NCBI RefSeq assembly: GCF_006970445.1
Contig: NZ_CP033877.1
Span: forward strand, 2,922,750-2,986,749
Direction: 5' to 3'
DNA length: 64,000 bases
From: Stenotrophomonas maltophilia
GTDB lineage: Bacteria; Pseudomonadota; Gammaproteobacteria; Xanthomonadales; Xanthomonadaceae
In this document: positions 13,484 through 21,858 of the stretch, one piece after another
Position numbering within the stretch: the first letter of the stretch is position 1
Layout: every line of letters starts with the position of its first letter
Made by a program: the position numbers and the translations under genes
Notes under the pieces: model-generated
Database searches by the model: none
What the model was told of the DNA's origin: nothing
What the model saw: the letters and a program-made list of their open reading frames with translations, nothing else

Positions 13484-15652
13484 TTGACCACTCGCCTTGC
13501 CCTTGCCGTGGCCATGTCCCTCGGCCTTGCCCTGCCCGCCTTCTCGGCCGGCGCCGCCACCCCGGCTGCCAGCACCAATGCCCAGCAGGCCAACCCGTTC
13601 TTCGCCGAAAGCCCGCTGCCGCTGCATTTCCCGCAGTTCGACAAGATCAAGGACAGCGACTTCGCCCCGGCCTTCGACGCCGGCATGGCGCAGCAGCTGA
13701 AGGAAGTGGAAGCGATCGCCAACAACAAGGCCAAGCCGACCTTCGACAACACCATCATCGCCCTGGAAAAGAGCGGTGACGTCCTCGACCGCGCGACCAC
13801 CGTGTTCTTCAGCCTGGTCGGCGCCGACACCAACGACACCCGCAAGAAGCTGCAGGCCGACTACTCCGCCAAGTTCGCTGCGCACAGCGATGCGATCGCG
13901 CTGAACGGCAAGCTGTTCGCCCGCATCCAGGCGCTGTATGACACCCGCAACCAGCTGGGCCTGGACGCCGAAGGCGTGCGCCTGGTCGAGAAGTACTACG
14001 ACAACTACGTGCGCGCCGGCGCCAAGCTGTCCGAGGCCGACAAGGCCACGCTGAAGGGCATGAATGCCGAGCTGGCCAACCTGGGCACCAAGTTCAGCCA
14101 GAACGTGCAGTCGGAAGTGAACGCCTCGGCGATCACCGTCGACGACGTCAAGGAGCTGGACGGCTTGTCCAAGGAGCAGATCGCGGCCGCCGCCGAAGCC
14201 GCCAAGGCCCGCGGCCAGGACGGCAAGTACGTGATCACACTGCTCAACACCACCGGCCAGCCGCCGCTGACCAACCTGGCCAACCGCGCCCTGCGCCAGA
14301 AGATCTACGAAGCCTCGACCACCCGCGGCAGCCGCGGCGGTGAGTTCGACAACACCGCGCTGGTCTCGCGCATCATGCAGCTGCGCGCCGACAAGGCCAA
14401 GCTGATGGGCTTCCCGAACTTCGCCGCCTACAATCTGACCAACCAGACCGCCAAGACCCCCGAAGCGGTCAACGCGATGCTGGGCAAGCTGGCCCCGGCC
14501 GCGGTGGCCAACGCCAAGCGCGAAGCCGCCGACCTGCAGGCGATGATCGACAAGGAACAGAAGGCCGCGCGCAAGCCGACCTTCCAGCTGGAACCGTGGG
14601 ACTGGGCCTTCTACAGCGAGAAGGTGCGCCAGGCCAAGTACAACTTCGACGAGTCGCAGCTGAAGCCGTACTTCGAAATGAAGAACGTGCTGGAGAACGG
14701 CGTGTTCTACGCCGCCGGCCAGGAATTCGGCCTGACCTTCAAGCAGCGCACCGACCTGCCGGTCTACCACGATGACGTCACCGTCTACGACGTGTTCGAC
14801 GCCGACGGCAGCCAGCTGGCGATCTTCATCTTCGACCCGTATGCACGCGCCTCCAAGCGCGGCGGTGCGTGGATGAACTCCTACGTCTCGCAGTCCAAGC
14901 TGACCGGCTTCAAGCCGGTGGTCGCCAACCATCTGAACATCCCGAAGCCGCCGGCCGGCCAGCCGACCCTGCTGACCTGGGATGAGGTGAACACCACCTT
15001 CCATGAGTTCGGCCATGCCCTGCACGGCATGTTCTCCAACGTGAAGTACCCGTACTTCTCGGGCACCTCGGTGCCGCGTGACTTCGTCGAGTTCCCCTCG
15101 CAGGTCAACGAGATGTGGTCGGACAACCCGGTCATCCTGAAGAACTACGCCAAGCACTACCAGAATGGTTCGGCGATGCCGCAGGCGCTGCTGGACAAGG
15201 TGCTGGCGGCGGCCAAGTTCAACCAGGGCTTCGCCACCACCGAATACCTGGGTGCGGCGATGCTGGACCAGAACTGGCACCAGATCGGCCCGGACCAGGT
15301 ACCGGCGGCCAAGGACGTGATGGCCTTCGAACGCGCCGCGCTGGAGAAGGACGGCATCTACTACGCGCCGGTTCCGCCGCGCTACAAGACCCCGTACTTC
15401 AGCCACATCATGGGCGGCTACTCGGCCGGCTACTACGCCTATATCTGGTCGGAAGTGCTCGACGCCAACACCCAGAAGTGGTTCAAGGACAACGGCGGCC
15501 TGAGCCGCAAGAACGGCGACCACTTCCGCGCCACCCTGCTGTCCAAGGGCGGCAGCGTCGACGCGATGCAGCTGTTCCGCGATTTCGCCGGCCACGAGCC
15601 GCAGATCGAACCGCTGCTGGAAAAGCGTGGCCTGACCGGCGCCGGCAACTGA
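13484..15652 (+). CDS. dcp: M3 family metallopeptidase (peptidyl-dipeptidase Dcp-like)
   Basis: A 722-residue zinc peptidase of the M3A family. The zinc motif HEFGH is at residues 507-511, and the third ligand glutamate lies in the following FPSQVNEMW region. Unlike E. coli Dcp it begins with a signal peptide (LALAVAMSLGLALPAFSAGA), so it probably works in the periplasm, trimming dipeptides from oligopeptides. The start is TTG, with CCGGAG eight bases ahead. A terminator follows at once. Confidence 0.93.
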   Translation: MTTRLALAVAMSLGLALPAFSAGAATPAASTNAQQANPFFAESPLPLHFPQFDKIKDSDFAPAFDAGMAQQLKEVEAIANNKAKPTFDNTIIALEKSGDVLDRATTVFFSLVGADTNDTRKKLQADYSAKFAAHSDAIALNGKLFARIQALYDTRNQLGLDAEGVRLVEKYYDNYVRAGAKLSEADKATLKGMNAELANLGTKFSQNVQSEVNASAITVDDVKELDGLSKEQIAAAAEAAKARGQDGKYVITLLNTTGQPPLTNLANRALRQKIYEASTTRGSRGGEFDNTALVSRIMQLRADKAKLMGFPNFAAYNLTNQTAKTPEAVNAMLGKLAPAAVANAKREAADLQAMIDKEQKAARKPTFQLEPWDWAFYSEKVRQAKYNFDESQLKPYFEMKNVLENGVFYAAGQEFGLTFKQRTDLPVYHDDVTVYDVFDADGSQLAIFIFDPYARASKRGGAWMNSYVSQSKLTGFKPVVANHLNIPKPPAGQPTLLTWDEVNTTFHEFGHALHGMFSNVKYPYFSGTSVPRDFVEFPSQVNEMWSDNPVILKNYAKHYQNGSAMPQALLDKVLAAAKFNQGFATTEYLGAAMLDQNWHQIGPDQVPAAKDVMAFERAALEKDGIYYAPVPPRYKTPYFSHIMGGYSAGYYAYIWSEVLDANTQKWFKDNGGLSRKNGDHFRATLLSKGGSVDAMQLFRDFAGHEPQIEPLLEKRGLTGAGN

Positions 15653-15676
15653 TCGCCAGCGCAGTCGCCTGAAACG

Positions 15677-15706
15677 AAAACCGCCCGGGAGACCGGGCGG
15701 TTTTTT
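15677..15706 (+). terminator. Rho-independent terminator of the M3 peptidase gene
   Basis: AAAACCGCCCGG, a 4-nt loop, CCGGGCGG and six T residues, 24 bases after the stop codon. Confidence 0.92.
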
Positions 15707-15714
15707 GTTGAAGC

Positions 15715-15737
15715 ATCCACGCATGGCGTGGATCTAC
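15715..15737 (-). repeat. SMAG repeat (GTAG + ATCCACGCC hairpin)
   Basis: Reverse orientation: ATCCACGCATGGCGTGGAT followed by CTAC. It lies just past the cfa stop codon, between the convergent M3 peptidase and cfa genes. Confidence 0.9.
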
Positions 15738-15743
15738 TGGCTG

Positions 15744-16859
15744 TCAGCGTGGCGCCACGTACCCACCCGGCACGCCTTCCGGCGACAGCACCAGCTGCCA
15801 CAGCTGCGCATGCCGGCAACGGAACGTGGCCATCGACCCAGCCAGATAGAAGCGCCACATACGGCGGAAATGCTCGTCGTAACCCGCGTCCAGCTGCGGC
15901 CACGCTGCTTCCACATTGCGTCGCCAGGCCTGCAGGGTCAGGTCGTAGTCGGTGCCGAAGTTGTGCCAGTCCTCCAGCACGAAACGGCCTTCGAACGCCC
16001 GGGTGATCTGCACTGCCGACGGCAGCATCGAGTTGGGGAAGATGTAGCGCGCGATCCACGGATCGGTGCGATGCCGGGAGATGTTGGTGCCGATGCTGTG
16101 CAACAGCAGCAGGCCGCGCGGTGACAGGCAGCGCTTGGCCACCTCGAAGAAACTGGCGTAGTTCTTGTCACCGACGTGCTCGAACATGCCGATCGAGAAG
16201 ATCGCATCGAACGGTTCGTCCAGCTCGCGGTAGTCCTGCAGGCGGATCTCAATCGGCAGGCCCGCACACAGTTCGCGGGCGAACTCGGCCTGTTCCTGCG
16301 AAATGGTCACGCCTACTCCGCTGACACCGTAGCGCTCGGCGGCGAACTTCAGCGCTTCACCCCAGCCGCAACCGATATCCAGCACGCGCTGGCCGGGGCG
16401 CAGGCCCAGCTTGCGGCAGACCAGGTCGAGCTTGGCTTCCTGCGCTGCATCAAGGTCATCAGCGTTGCGCCAATAGCCGCAGCTGTAGACCAGGCGCTGG
16501 CCGAGCATGGCCTGGTAGAGATCATTGCCGAGGTCGTAATGGCGGCGACCGACTTCGTAGCTGCCTTGCCCCGCCTGCAGGTTGAACAGGCGCGCCTTCA
16601 GCGCGTCTGCCACTTCGCGCCAGCCGTGCACCCGCTCATCCAGGTGCGCCTGCATCAGGTGGACGAGGAATTCATCCAGAACGTTGGCATCCCACCAACC
16701 TTCCATGTAGCTCTCGCCCAGGCCGAGCGAGCCGTGGCCCATGACCCGCGCGAAAAAGCGCGGGTCATGCACCTGGATGTCCTGTGGCTGGGTGCCGCCG
16801 ATGCGGACCCCGGCTTCGTGGAGCAGGCCGGCGACCCGCTCCTGCAACCCTGTATCCAC
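15744..16859 (-). CDS. cfa: Cyclopropane-fatty-acyl-phospholipid synthase
   Basis: A 371-residue SAM-dependent enzyme that adds a methylene bridge to the double bond of membrane phospholipid acyl chains, usually on entry to stationary phase. The SAM motif VLDIGCGWGEALKFAA is in the middle; the flanking VYSCGYW and the later MFEHVGDKNY and IFPNSMLPS segments are family signatures. The GTG start has an excellent GAGGAGG six bases upstream. A 19-base gap separates it from the upstream lipoprotein gene on the same strand, so the two may be co-transcribed. Confidence 0.95.
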   Translation of the reverse strand: MDTGLQERVAGLLHEAGVRIGGTQPQDIQVHDPRFFARVMGHGSLGLGESYMEGWWDANVLDEFLVHLMQAHLDERVHGWREVADALKARLFNLQAGQGSYEVGRRHYDLGNDLYQAMLGQRLVYSCGYWRNADDLDAAQEAKLDLVCRKLGLRPGQRVLDIGCGWGEALKFAAERYGVSGVGVTISQEQAEFARELCAGLPIEIRLQDYRELDEPFDAIFSIGMFEHVGDKNYASFFEVAKRCLSPRGLLLLHSIGTNISRHRTDPWIARYIFPNSMLPSAVQITRAFEGRFVLEDWHNFGTDYDLTLQAWRRNVEAAWPQLDAGYDEHFRRMWRFYLAGSMATFRCRHAQLWQLVLSPEGVPGGYVAPR

Positions 16860-16878
16860 GCCACCTCCTCGACTGCGG

Positions 16879-17733
16879 TCAACCGCGTGCGAACAGCTCC
16901 ACGTAGTCCTTGGCCACGTGCGGCAACAGCACCGCCGCCGGTACATCAGCGGTCTGGGTGCCGTCCGAGTATGGACCCACCTGGTACGGCGGGAAAACAA
17001 AGCGCAGCGCGGTGATCTGCCCCTTGTCGTCGGTCAGCGGCTGGAACTGGCTGAAATTGTCGGCCTGCGGGCCGGTGCCGTCGGCGATCATGCGCGATGC
17101 GTTGCGCAGCGATTCCTGCAGCTGGGCCGGGTCCATGTCCTCGCCGCTGAGGCGCGTGGCCACGCGTTCGCGCAGCTGGTCGGCGACGAAATCGCTGATC
17201 GCCTTCCAGCCCTTGGCGTCGGCCACCAGCTTTTCGGCGCTGAGCATCTGCTGATGCTGCGGCAGCCACACGAAGCGGGCCACCAGCGGTTCACCGTGGG
17301 CGCCACCGGTGTAGCGGCTGCCATCGGCACTGACCACCACCAGCTGCGGGGTTTCCAGCAGCTTCTCGAAGCTCAGCGACAGCTCGTAGGGCATGGTCGG
17401 CTTGTCGTTGCCCAGCCCGTCCAGCGCCTGCTGCAGGTCGCTGCGCGCGCTCGTCGCATAGCTCTGCAGCGCGCGGGCCAGGCCCGGATAACGGTCGATG
17501 CCGGCCGGGTAGCTGATGCCCACCACCTCACGCTCGTTGTTCTCGATCACGTCGCGCAGGTCCAGCGGCGCTTCCGTGGCCGGCGTTTCGCCTGCGGCGG
17601 TGGCTTCGGCGGCGGGCGCCGCGTCGGTCGCCGGTGCCGGCTCGCTTTCACGCTGGCAACCGGCCAGCAACAGCACGCCCACCACGCCGGCCAGCACGCT
17701 GCCGTGCAGCGGCCGGTTGTTTCCAATCTTCAT
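16879..17733 (-). CDS. DUF3298-domain (RsiV-like) lipoprotein
   Basis: A 284-residue putative lipoprotein with lipobox LLAGC, then an Ala/Glu/Pro/Thr-rich linker, and a periplasmic domain with SYTAGAHGEP-like text (seen here as YTGGAHGEP) and FVFPPYQVGPYSDG. These are the hallmarks of DUF3298, the C-terminal domain of the lysozyme-binding anti-sigma factor RsiV. No sigma-binding domain or transmembrane helix is present, so an anti-sigma role is not expected; it may bind or sense cell-wall material, which is inference. It lies directly upstream of cfa. Confidence 0.82.
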   Translation of the reverse strand: MKIGNNRPLHGSVLAGVVGVLLLAGCQRESEPAPATDAAPAAEATAAGETPATEAPLDLRDVIENNEREVVGISYPAGIDRYPGLARALQSYATSARSDLQQALDGLGNDKPTMPYELSLSFEKLLETPQLVVVSADGSRYTGGAHGEPLVARFVWLPQHQQMLSAEKLVADAKGWKAISDFVADQLRERVATRLSGEDMDPAQLQESLRNASRMIADGTGPQADNFSQFQPLTDDKGQITALRFVFPPYQVGPYSDGTQTADVPAAVLLPHVAKDYVELFARG

Positions 17734-17797
17734 CGGGATCCCCTGTTCATGTTTGTACATCATCGCCTGCCATGGCTGAAGCGTGGCCCGCTGGCAT

Positions 17798-18100
17798 TCA
17801 GCCAACGAGCAGGTCGTGGTACTCCTCGTGCCGCTGCAGGAAGGCCTCGGCGTAGGAACAGGCCGGCACCACCTTGTACTTCTGCTCGCGGGCGAAACGC
17901 AGTGCCACACGGGTCAGTTCACCGGCGATGCCACGGCCGGCGATCGGCTCCGGCACCTCGGTGTGGGTGATGACCATGCGCTTGCGTTTGATCTGGTAGT
18001 CCAGCACCGCCAGCTGCCCTCGCACACGGGCGGTGAAACGGTGGTTGGCCAGGTCGTGTTCGACCTCATAGGCCAGACCGGGGGGCGTGACCGAAGCCAT
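17798..18100 (-). CDS. Small GNAT-fold N-acetyltransferase
   Basis: A 100-residue single-domain protein of the short GNAT type (Acetyltransf_CG, as in YjdJ). The sequence HTEVPEPIAGRGIAGELTRV contains the acetyl-CoA pyrophosphate loop RGIAG, followed by KYKVVPACSYAEAFL. The short length is normal for this subgroup, and the substrates are unknown. It is the first gene of a possible leftward run with the DUF3298 lipoprotein, 64 bases away. Confidence 0.88.
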   Translation of the reverse strand: MASVTPPGLAYEVEHDLANHRFTARVRGQLAVLDYQIKRKRMVITHTEVPEPIAGRGIAGELTRVALRFAREQKYKVVPACSYAEAFLQRHEEYHDLLVG

Positions 18101-18258
18101 GGAACTGTCTCCTGCGGCGACTGCGTGGATGGTGCGCAGCCGGGCGCCATGATCGCGTGAAGCCTGAACAGGGGCAAGTCCAGTCCATTCACGTCAGTTT
18201 TCGCCCCTCAAGCTGGAGGCGGGCCGGCCGCTATCGCCTATGGAGGGGTACGGCCAGG

Positions 18259-18275
18259 CTGGCACGACCCTTGCG
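18259..18275 (+). promoter_or_regulatory. Sigma-54 (RpoN) promoter
   Basis: CTGGCACGACCCTTGCG matches the consensus YTGGCACGRNNNTTGCW at every fixed base except the last weak one, with the invariant GG (18261-18262) and GC (18273-18274) exactly 12 bases apart. Transcription should start near 18286, 24 bases before the ATG of the small gene. An activator site should lie upstream; an imperfect repeat at 18129-18150 is a weak candidate. Confidence 0.82.
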
Positions 18276-18309
18276 ACCGTTGACCATGCGCACCACCGTG
18301 GAGGCTCCC

Positions 18310-18471
18310 ATGCACGCCAGCAATTCCCATTCCGATACCGACCGCGCCCTGCTGGAGGGCCTGCTACAACTGGCGGTGGAAGGGCAGACCGAGGATCAGG
18401 ATTTCCAGCGCATCGGCGAGGAAGTGTTCGCCCGCCTGCTGGATACCTACGGCCAGCAGACCGCGGCCTGA
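18310..18471 (+). CDS. Small acidic protein of unknown function, sigma-54 driven
   Basis: A 53-residue soluble protein (MHASNSHSDTDRALLEGLLQ and onward) made mostly of predicted helix, acidic, without Cys or membrane segment. I do not recognise it. GGAGG sits seven bases before the ATG; an in-frame ATG at 18286 coincides with the predicted transcription start and is therefore unlikely. It has its own sigma-54 promoter and its own terminator-like hairpin, so it forms a complete unit of roughly 220 bases. A dual role as protein and regulatory RNA is possible. Confidence 0.72.
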   Translation: MHASNSHSDTDRALLEGLLQLAVEGQTEDQDFQRIGEEVFARLLDTYGQQTAA

Positions 18472-18478
18472 CCCGGCC

Positions 18479-18504
18479 GGGGCGGATCGGACCCGATCCG
18501 CCCC
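18479..18504. terminator. Hairpin after the sigma-54-driven small gene
   Basis: GGGGCGGATCGG, a 2-nt loop, CCGATCCGCCCC: twelve perfectly paired bases eight bases after the stop codon, and 16 bases from the end of the convergent rhomboid gene. It lacks a T run. Confidence 0.65.
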
Positions 18505-18519
18505 GCCCCGATACCCGCC

Positions 18520-19146
18520 TCAGCCGCCGCCGAGGCGGAAGGACGGGTTGGAGAGTTCGCGCAGGAAGTGGTTGAAGATGCTCGGCTGCATGGCCAGCAT
18601 GAAGATCACGCCGAACGCCGCGCCTGCCAGGTGAGCGCTGTGGTTGATGCGATCGCCGCCGCGCTTGTCCATCCAGATGCTGTAGCCGACGTAGAACACG
18701 GCGTAGATGATCGCCGGTGCCGGAATGAAGAACACCAGGATGATCGTCCACGGGCTGAGCAGGATGAAGGCGAACAGTACCGCCGATACCGCACCCGATG
18801 CGCCCAGGCTCAGGTAGTTCGGGTTCTTCTGGTTCTTCAGGTAGCTGGGCAGGATCGAGACCAGCAGCGCCCCCAGGTAGAACGCCGGATAGGTCAGCCA
18901 GCTGCCGGTCAGCGCAACCATCACCTTCTCGATCTGTCCGCCGAAGAAGAACAGCGTGATCATGTTGAAGATCAGGTGCGACCAGTCGGCATGGATGAAG
19001 CCATAGGTGATCAGCCGGTCGTACTGGCGATGGCGGTCCACCGCCGGCGGCCACAGGATCAGGCGGTCGGCCAGCTTGCGGTTGTTGAACGCCATCCACG
19101 ACAGGATGGCGGTGATGGCGATCAACAGCAGATTGACGGGGGTCAT
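18520..19146 (-). CDS. Rhomboid family intramembrane serine protease
   Basis: A 208-residue polytopic protein with six predicted membrane helices. The catalytic dyad is intact: Ser117 in GASGA and His172 in HSAHLAG, plus the oxyanion-hole histidine and asparagine in HADWSHLIFNM (residues 52-62). Rhomboids cut single-pass membrane proteins within the bilayer. The N-terminus is short, without a cytoplasmic domain. It follows the peptide transporter gene on the same strand with an 8-base gap (19147-19153), so the two are probably one operon. Confidence 0.93.
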   Translation of the reverse strand: MTPVNLLLIAITAILSWMAFNNRKLADRLILWPPAVDRHRQYDRLITYGFIHADWSHLIFNMITLFFFGGQIEKVMVALTGSWLTYPAFYLGALLVSILPSYLKNQKNPNYLSLGASGAVSAVLFAFILLSPWTIILVFFIPAPAIIYAVFYVGYSIWMDKRGGDRINHSAHLAGAAFGVIFMLAMQPSIFNHFLRELSNPSFRLGGG

Positions 19147-19153
19147 GTCAGGC

Positions 19154-20719
19154 TCAGGCGCTACGGTAGTTGTCGACCATACGATAGCGTTTCGCATACC
19201 AACCGAAGGCCAACGCCGCGACAAAGGCGAAACCGGCGAAGAAGAACATCAGGAACGCCGCCTCGCTCAGGCCCGTGCCGGCGATCTGGTGGGTGACGGT
19301 GTCGTTGCGCACGGCGGCGTTGGACAGCAGCACCCACAGGTTGCCGATGGTGGTGGTCAGGTTCCAGAAGCTCATCACCACGCCCTTCATCGCCTGCGGC
19401 GCCTGGCTGTAGGCGAACTCCAGGCCGGTGGCCGAGACCAGCACCTCACCGAAGGTCAGCAGCGCGTACGGCAGCATCTGCCAGAAGATCGACATGGCGT
19501 TGCCGCCGTCCATCACCACCTGGATGCCGCCGACCACGATCCAGGCCAGGCCACTGAAGGCGATGCCGGCGGTCATGCGGCGCAGCGCGGTCGGCTCGAA
19601 GCCGAAGCGGCGCAGGGCCGGGTACAGCACCAGGTTGTTGAACGGAATCAGGATCATCACCAGCAGCGGGTTCAGCGCCTGCATCTGCGAGGCGGTGAAC
19701 CAGCTCGGCATCTGCATCTGCTGGCCCTGCAGGACCCAGGTCGAGGCCTTCTGGTCGAACAGCGAGAAGAACGGCGTGGTCAGCGCGAAGATCACCAGCA
19801 CGCGCAGCACCGAGCGCACGCCTTCCACGGCCTCGGCCGGATGCTGGCCACGGGCACGGTCCAGCTGCAGCCAGGTACCGCCACCGATGCCGGCGAGGAT
19901 GGCCACCAGCGCCAGGCACAGGCAGATCACGATGCCCAGCGAACCGACCAGGCCGAACGAGGCCACTGCCAGCACCAGGCCGAGCACGGCGATCACCAGG
20001 CCCGGGCGGCCCTGGCCTGCCACGCGTGCGGTCAGCGCGGTACGCACCACGTTGGCGAACGAATGCGGGTCCTTCGGCGGCAGTGGCACCAGCACGTAGC
20101 GCTTGCGGCCCAGCCAGAACACGAAGGTCGCGATGAACATCAGGATGCCCGGGATGCCGAACGCCCACTGCGGGCCCCAGTTCTTCAGCACCAGCGGGAT
20201 CAGCAGCGACGCGAACAGCGAGCCGAAGTTGATGATCCAGTAGAAGGCGTCGAAGACGATCTTGGCCAGGTGCTTGTTGCTCTGGTCGAACTGGTCACCC
20301 ATGAACGAAGCCACCAGCGGCTTGATGCCGCCGGCACCGAGCGCGATCAGGCCCAGGCCGAGGAAGAAGCCCTCGCGGCTGTTCTCGAACAGCGCCAGGC
20401 ACAAGTGGCCGGCGCAGTAGACCAGGCTGAACCAGAGGATGGTGTGGTACTTGCCGAAGAACTTGTCAGCCAGCCAGCCACCGAGCAGCGGGAAGAAATA
20501 CACGCCGATCATGAAGCTGTGCATGATGTCCTTGGCTTCACCGGCACGGCCTTCTGCAGTGATTTCCTGCAGCAGCAGCGAGGTGATCAGGAACTGCACC
20601 AGGATGTTGCGCATCCCGTAGAAACTGAACCGTTCGCAGGCCTCATTGCCGATGATGTACGGAATCTGGCGCGGCATCCTTCCCTGGCCGGCGATGGGGG
20701 CAACTGCGTCGTGGCTCAT
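19154..20719 (-). CDS. Proton-dependent peptide transporter (POT/PTR family)
   Basis: A 521-residue MFS-type symporter for di- and tripeptides. The POT signature GNEACERFSFYGMRN near residue 30 carries the ExxERFxYY proton-coupling motif (E-R preserved). About twelve to fourteen helices are visible, with YLSEVL-equivalent text GEVLVSATGLEFAYSQAP late in the chain. The start was set at the second of two nearby ATGs (MSHDAVAP); the first lies four codons upstream. A rhomboid protease gene follows in the same direction. Confidence 0.93.
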   Translation of the reverse strand: MSHDAVAPIAGQGRMPRQIPYIIGNEACERFSFYGMRNILVQFLITSLLLQEITAEGRAGEAKDIMHSFMIGVYFFPLLGGWLADKFFGKYHTILWFSLVYCAGHLCLALFENSREGFFLGLGLIALGAGGIKPLVASFMGDQFDQSNKHLAKIVFDAFYWIINFGSLFASLLIPLVLKNWGPQWAFGIPGILMFIATFVFWLGRKRYVLVPLPPKDPHSFANVVRTALTARVAGQGRPGLVIAVLGLVLAVASFGLVGSLGIVICLCLALVAILAGIGGGTWLQLDRARGQHPAEAVEGVRSVLRVLVIFALTTPFFSLFDQKASTWVLQGQQMQMPSWFTASQMQALNPLLVMILIPFNNLVLYPALRRFGFEPTALRRMTAGIAFSGLAWIVVGGIQVVMDGGNAMSIFWQMLPYALLTFGEVLVSATGLEFAYSQAPQAMKGVVMSFWNLTTTIGNLWVLLSNAAVRNDTVTHQIAGTGLSEAAFLMFFFAGFAFVAALAFGWYAKRYRMVDNYRSA

Positions 20720-20868
20720 CCTGTAAGGCATTCCTGCAAAGCGAAAGGCGCAAGGTTACCGGAACCGGGGCTTGCGAAGCACGCTGCAGGGCTGCATGAC
20801 AACGGTGCCAATCCATGGCAGGCCGTCCTGGCCCTGCCGGAAGTCACGGAACCTGCACGACAAAAGCG

Positions 20869-20874
20869 TAAACT
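20869..20874 (+). promoter_or_regulatory. -10 box, possible leaderless start
   Basis: TAAACT ends 7 bases before the ATG of the EEP-fold gene at 20882, and no ribosome binding site is present. Confidence 0.35.
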
Positions 20875-20881
20875 TATCGTT

Positions 20882-21727
20882 ATGCGCCCCCTCGCCTACG
20901 CCCGCCTCCTGCTCAGCTGTTTCGTGCTGCTGCTGGCGTTGCAGGCACAGGCACGCCCGCAGGCGCCGGCCGCCGCCAGTGAGAGCGAGCCCCGACAGCT
21001 GACCGTGGCCGCGCTGGAACTGCCCAGCCGCGATGACGCGCAATGGAAGCAGCGCCGCGAGCAGGTTGCACAACTGCTGACCGAACTGCAGCCGGACGTG
21101 ATCTCGGTGCAGCAGGTGCTGCAGCAGCAGGGCCGCAATCCGGCCTGCTGGCTGGCCAGCCGGCTGCGCTACAGCTGCGACTTCGTCACCGCCGACCCGC
21201 CCAGCCAGCCACTGCGGCATGGCAATGCGATGCTGACCCGGCTGCCGGTCAGCGAGGACGGTGTGACCCTGCTGCACCCTCCCGGCACCTTCAGTGCGGC
21301 CGGCATGATGCGCCTGAAGCTGGGCGAGGCGCTGGTCAACATCTATGTGGCGCGGCTGCGCCCGGACCCGGACGAGGCCACCGCGCGCCAGCACCAGACC
21401 AGCGACCTGATGACCTGGATCGGCGCCACCGCCGAAGGCATGCCCAGCCTGATTGCTGGCGATTTCTCGGCCAACACGGTGGAACTGGTGCGCAGCACCC
21501 CCGGATTCCAGCCGGCCCGGCGCAATCCCGGCGGCCGCGCCGAGGCACCGGCGGCCAGTGGCGGTGGCAGCAGCGGCCATGGCCTGGATGTGCTGTTCCA
21601 GGTCAAGCACTTCGGCGGCATCCGCCAGCAGCCGGTCCTGCTGCCGGCCGACGGCGACCTGCCCGGGCTGCGCCTGGGCGTGATGGCAACCCTGCGCCTG
21701 CAGGGCGATACGGCCACCGCGGAATAG
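20882..21727 (+). CDS. Secreted EEP-fold (endonuclease/exonuclease/phosphatase) protein, degenerate
   Basis: A 281-residue protein with a signal peptide (LLLSCFVLLLALQAQA). The fold is that of the EEP superfamily: LQPDVISVQQVL, NAMLTRLPV, IAGDFSANT and GHGLDVLFQV align with the usual blocks. Several catalytic residues look lost: the metal-binding Glu of 'LQE' is Gln (VQQ), the Asn of 'GDFN' is Ser, and the final 'SDH' block is missing. It may be a binding protein rather than an enzyme. Compare the intact relative at 32806. A pair of inverted SMAG repeats begins at the base after the stop codon. Confidence 0.75.
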   Translation: MRPLAYARLLLSCFVLLLALQAQARPQAPAAASESEPRQLTVAALELPSRDDAQWKQRREQVAQLLTELQPDVISVQQVLQQQGRNPACWLASRLRYSCDFVTADPPSQPLRHGNAMLTRLPVSEDGVTLLHPPGTFSAAGMMRLKLGEALVNIYVARLRPDPDEATARQHQTSDLMTWIGATAEGMPSLIAGDFSANTVELVRSTPGFQPARRNPGGRAEAPAASGGGSSGHGLDVLFQVKHFGGIRQQPVLLPADGDLPGLRLGVMATLRLQGDTATAE

Positions 21728-21791
21728 GTAGTGCCGGCTGCTGGCCGGCTCCCCCGGCACCACACGGTTGCCGGCCAGCGGCCGGCACTAC
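21728..21791. repeat. Inverted pair of SMAG repeats
   Basis: GTAGTGCCGGCTGCTGGCCGGC and, 20 bases on, the inverted copy TGCCGGCCAGCGGCCGGCAC followed by TAC. The two monomers can also pair with each other into one long stem. The pair starts directly behind the EEP gene stop codon. Confidence 0.88.
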
Positions 21792-21810
21792 CGAGTGACT
21801 GCTGCAACAG

Positions 21811-21837
21811 AAAAGGCCGGGGTCTCCCCCGGCCTTC
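21811..21837. terminator. Terminator-like hairpin between EEP gene and SOD
   Basis: AAAAGGCCGGGG, a short loop, CCCCCGGCCTT; it serves the convergent SOD gene (T run on the minus strand) and probably the EEP gene. Confidence 0.75.
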
Positions 21838-21858
21838 TCACTTCATCCCGTCACGCGA

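Noticed and set aside
13016..15724. About 900-codon frame antisense to the M3 peptidase gene
   Set aside because: Val/Gly/Arg-rich text with mirror codon pattern; the sense gene has a complete HEFGH peptidase.
17733..17910. Longer N-terminus for the DUF3298 lipoprotein
   Set aside because: The upstream codons are shadow of the GNAT gene and would bury the lipobox.
19007..20881. Upstream extension of the EEP gene frame, antisense to the peptide transporter
   Set aside because: The real EEP gene starts at 20882 with a signal peptide; the extension is His/Gln/Arg-rich antisense text.
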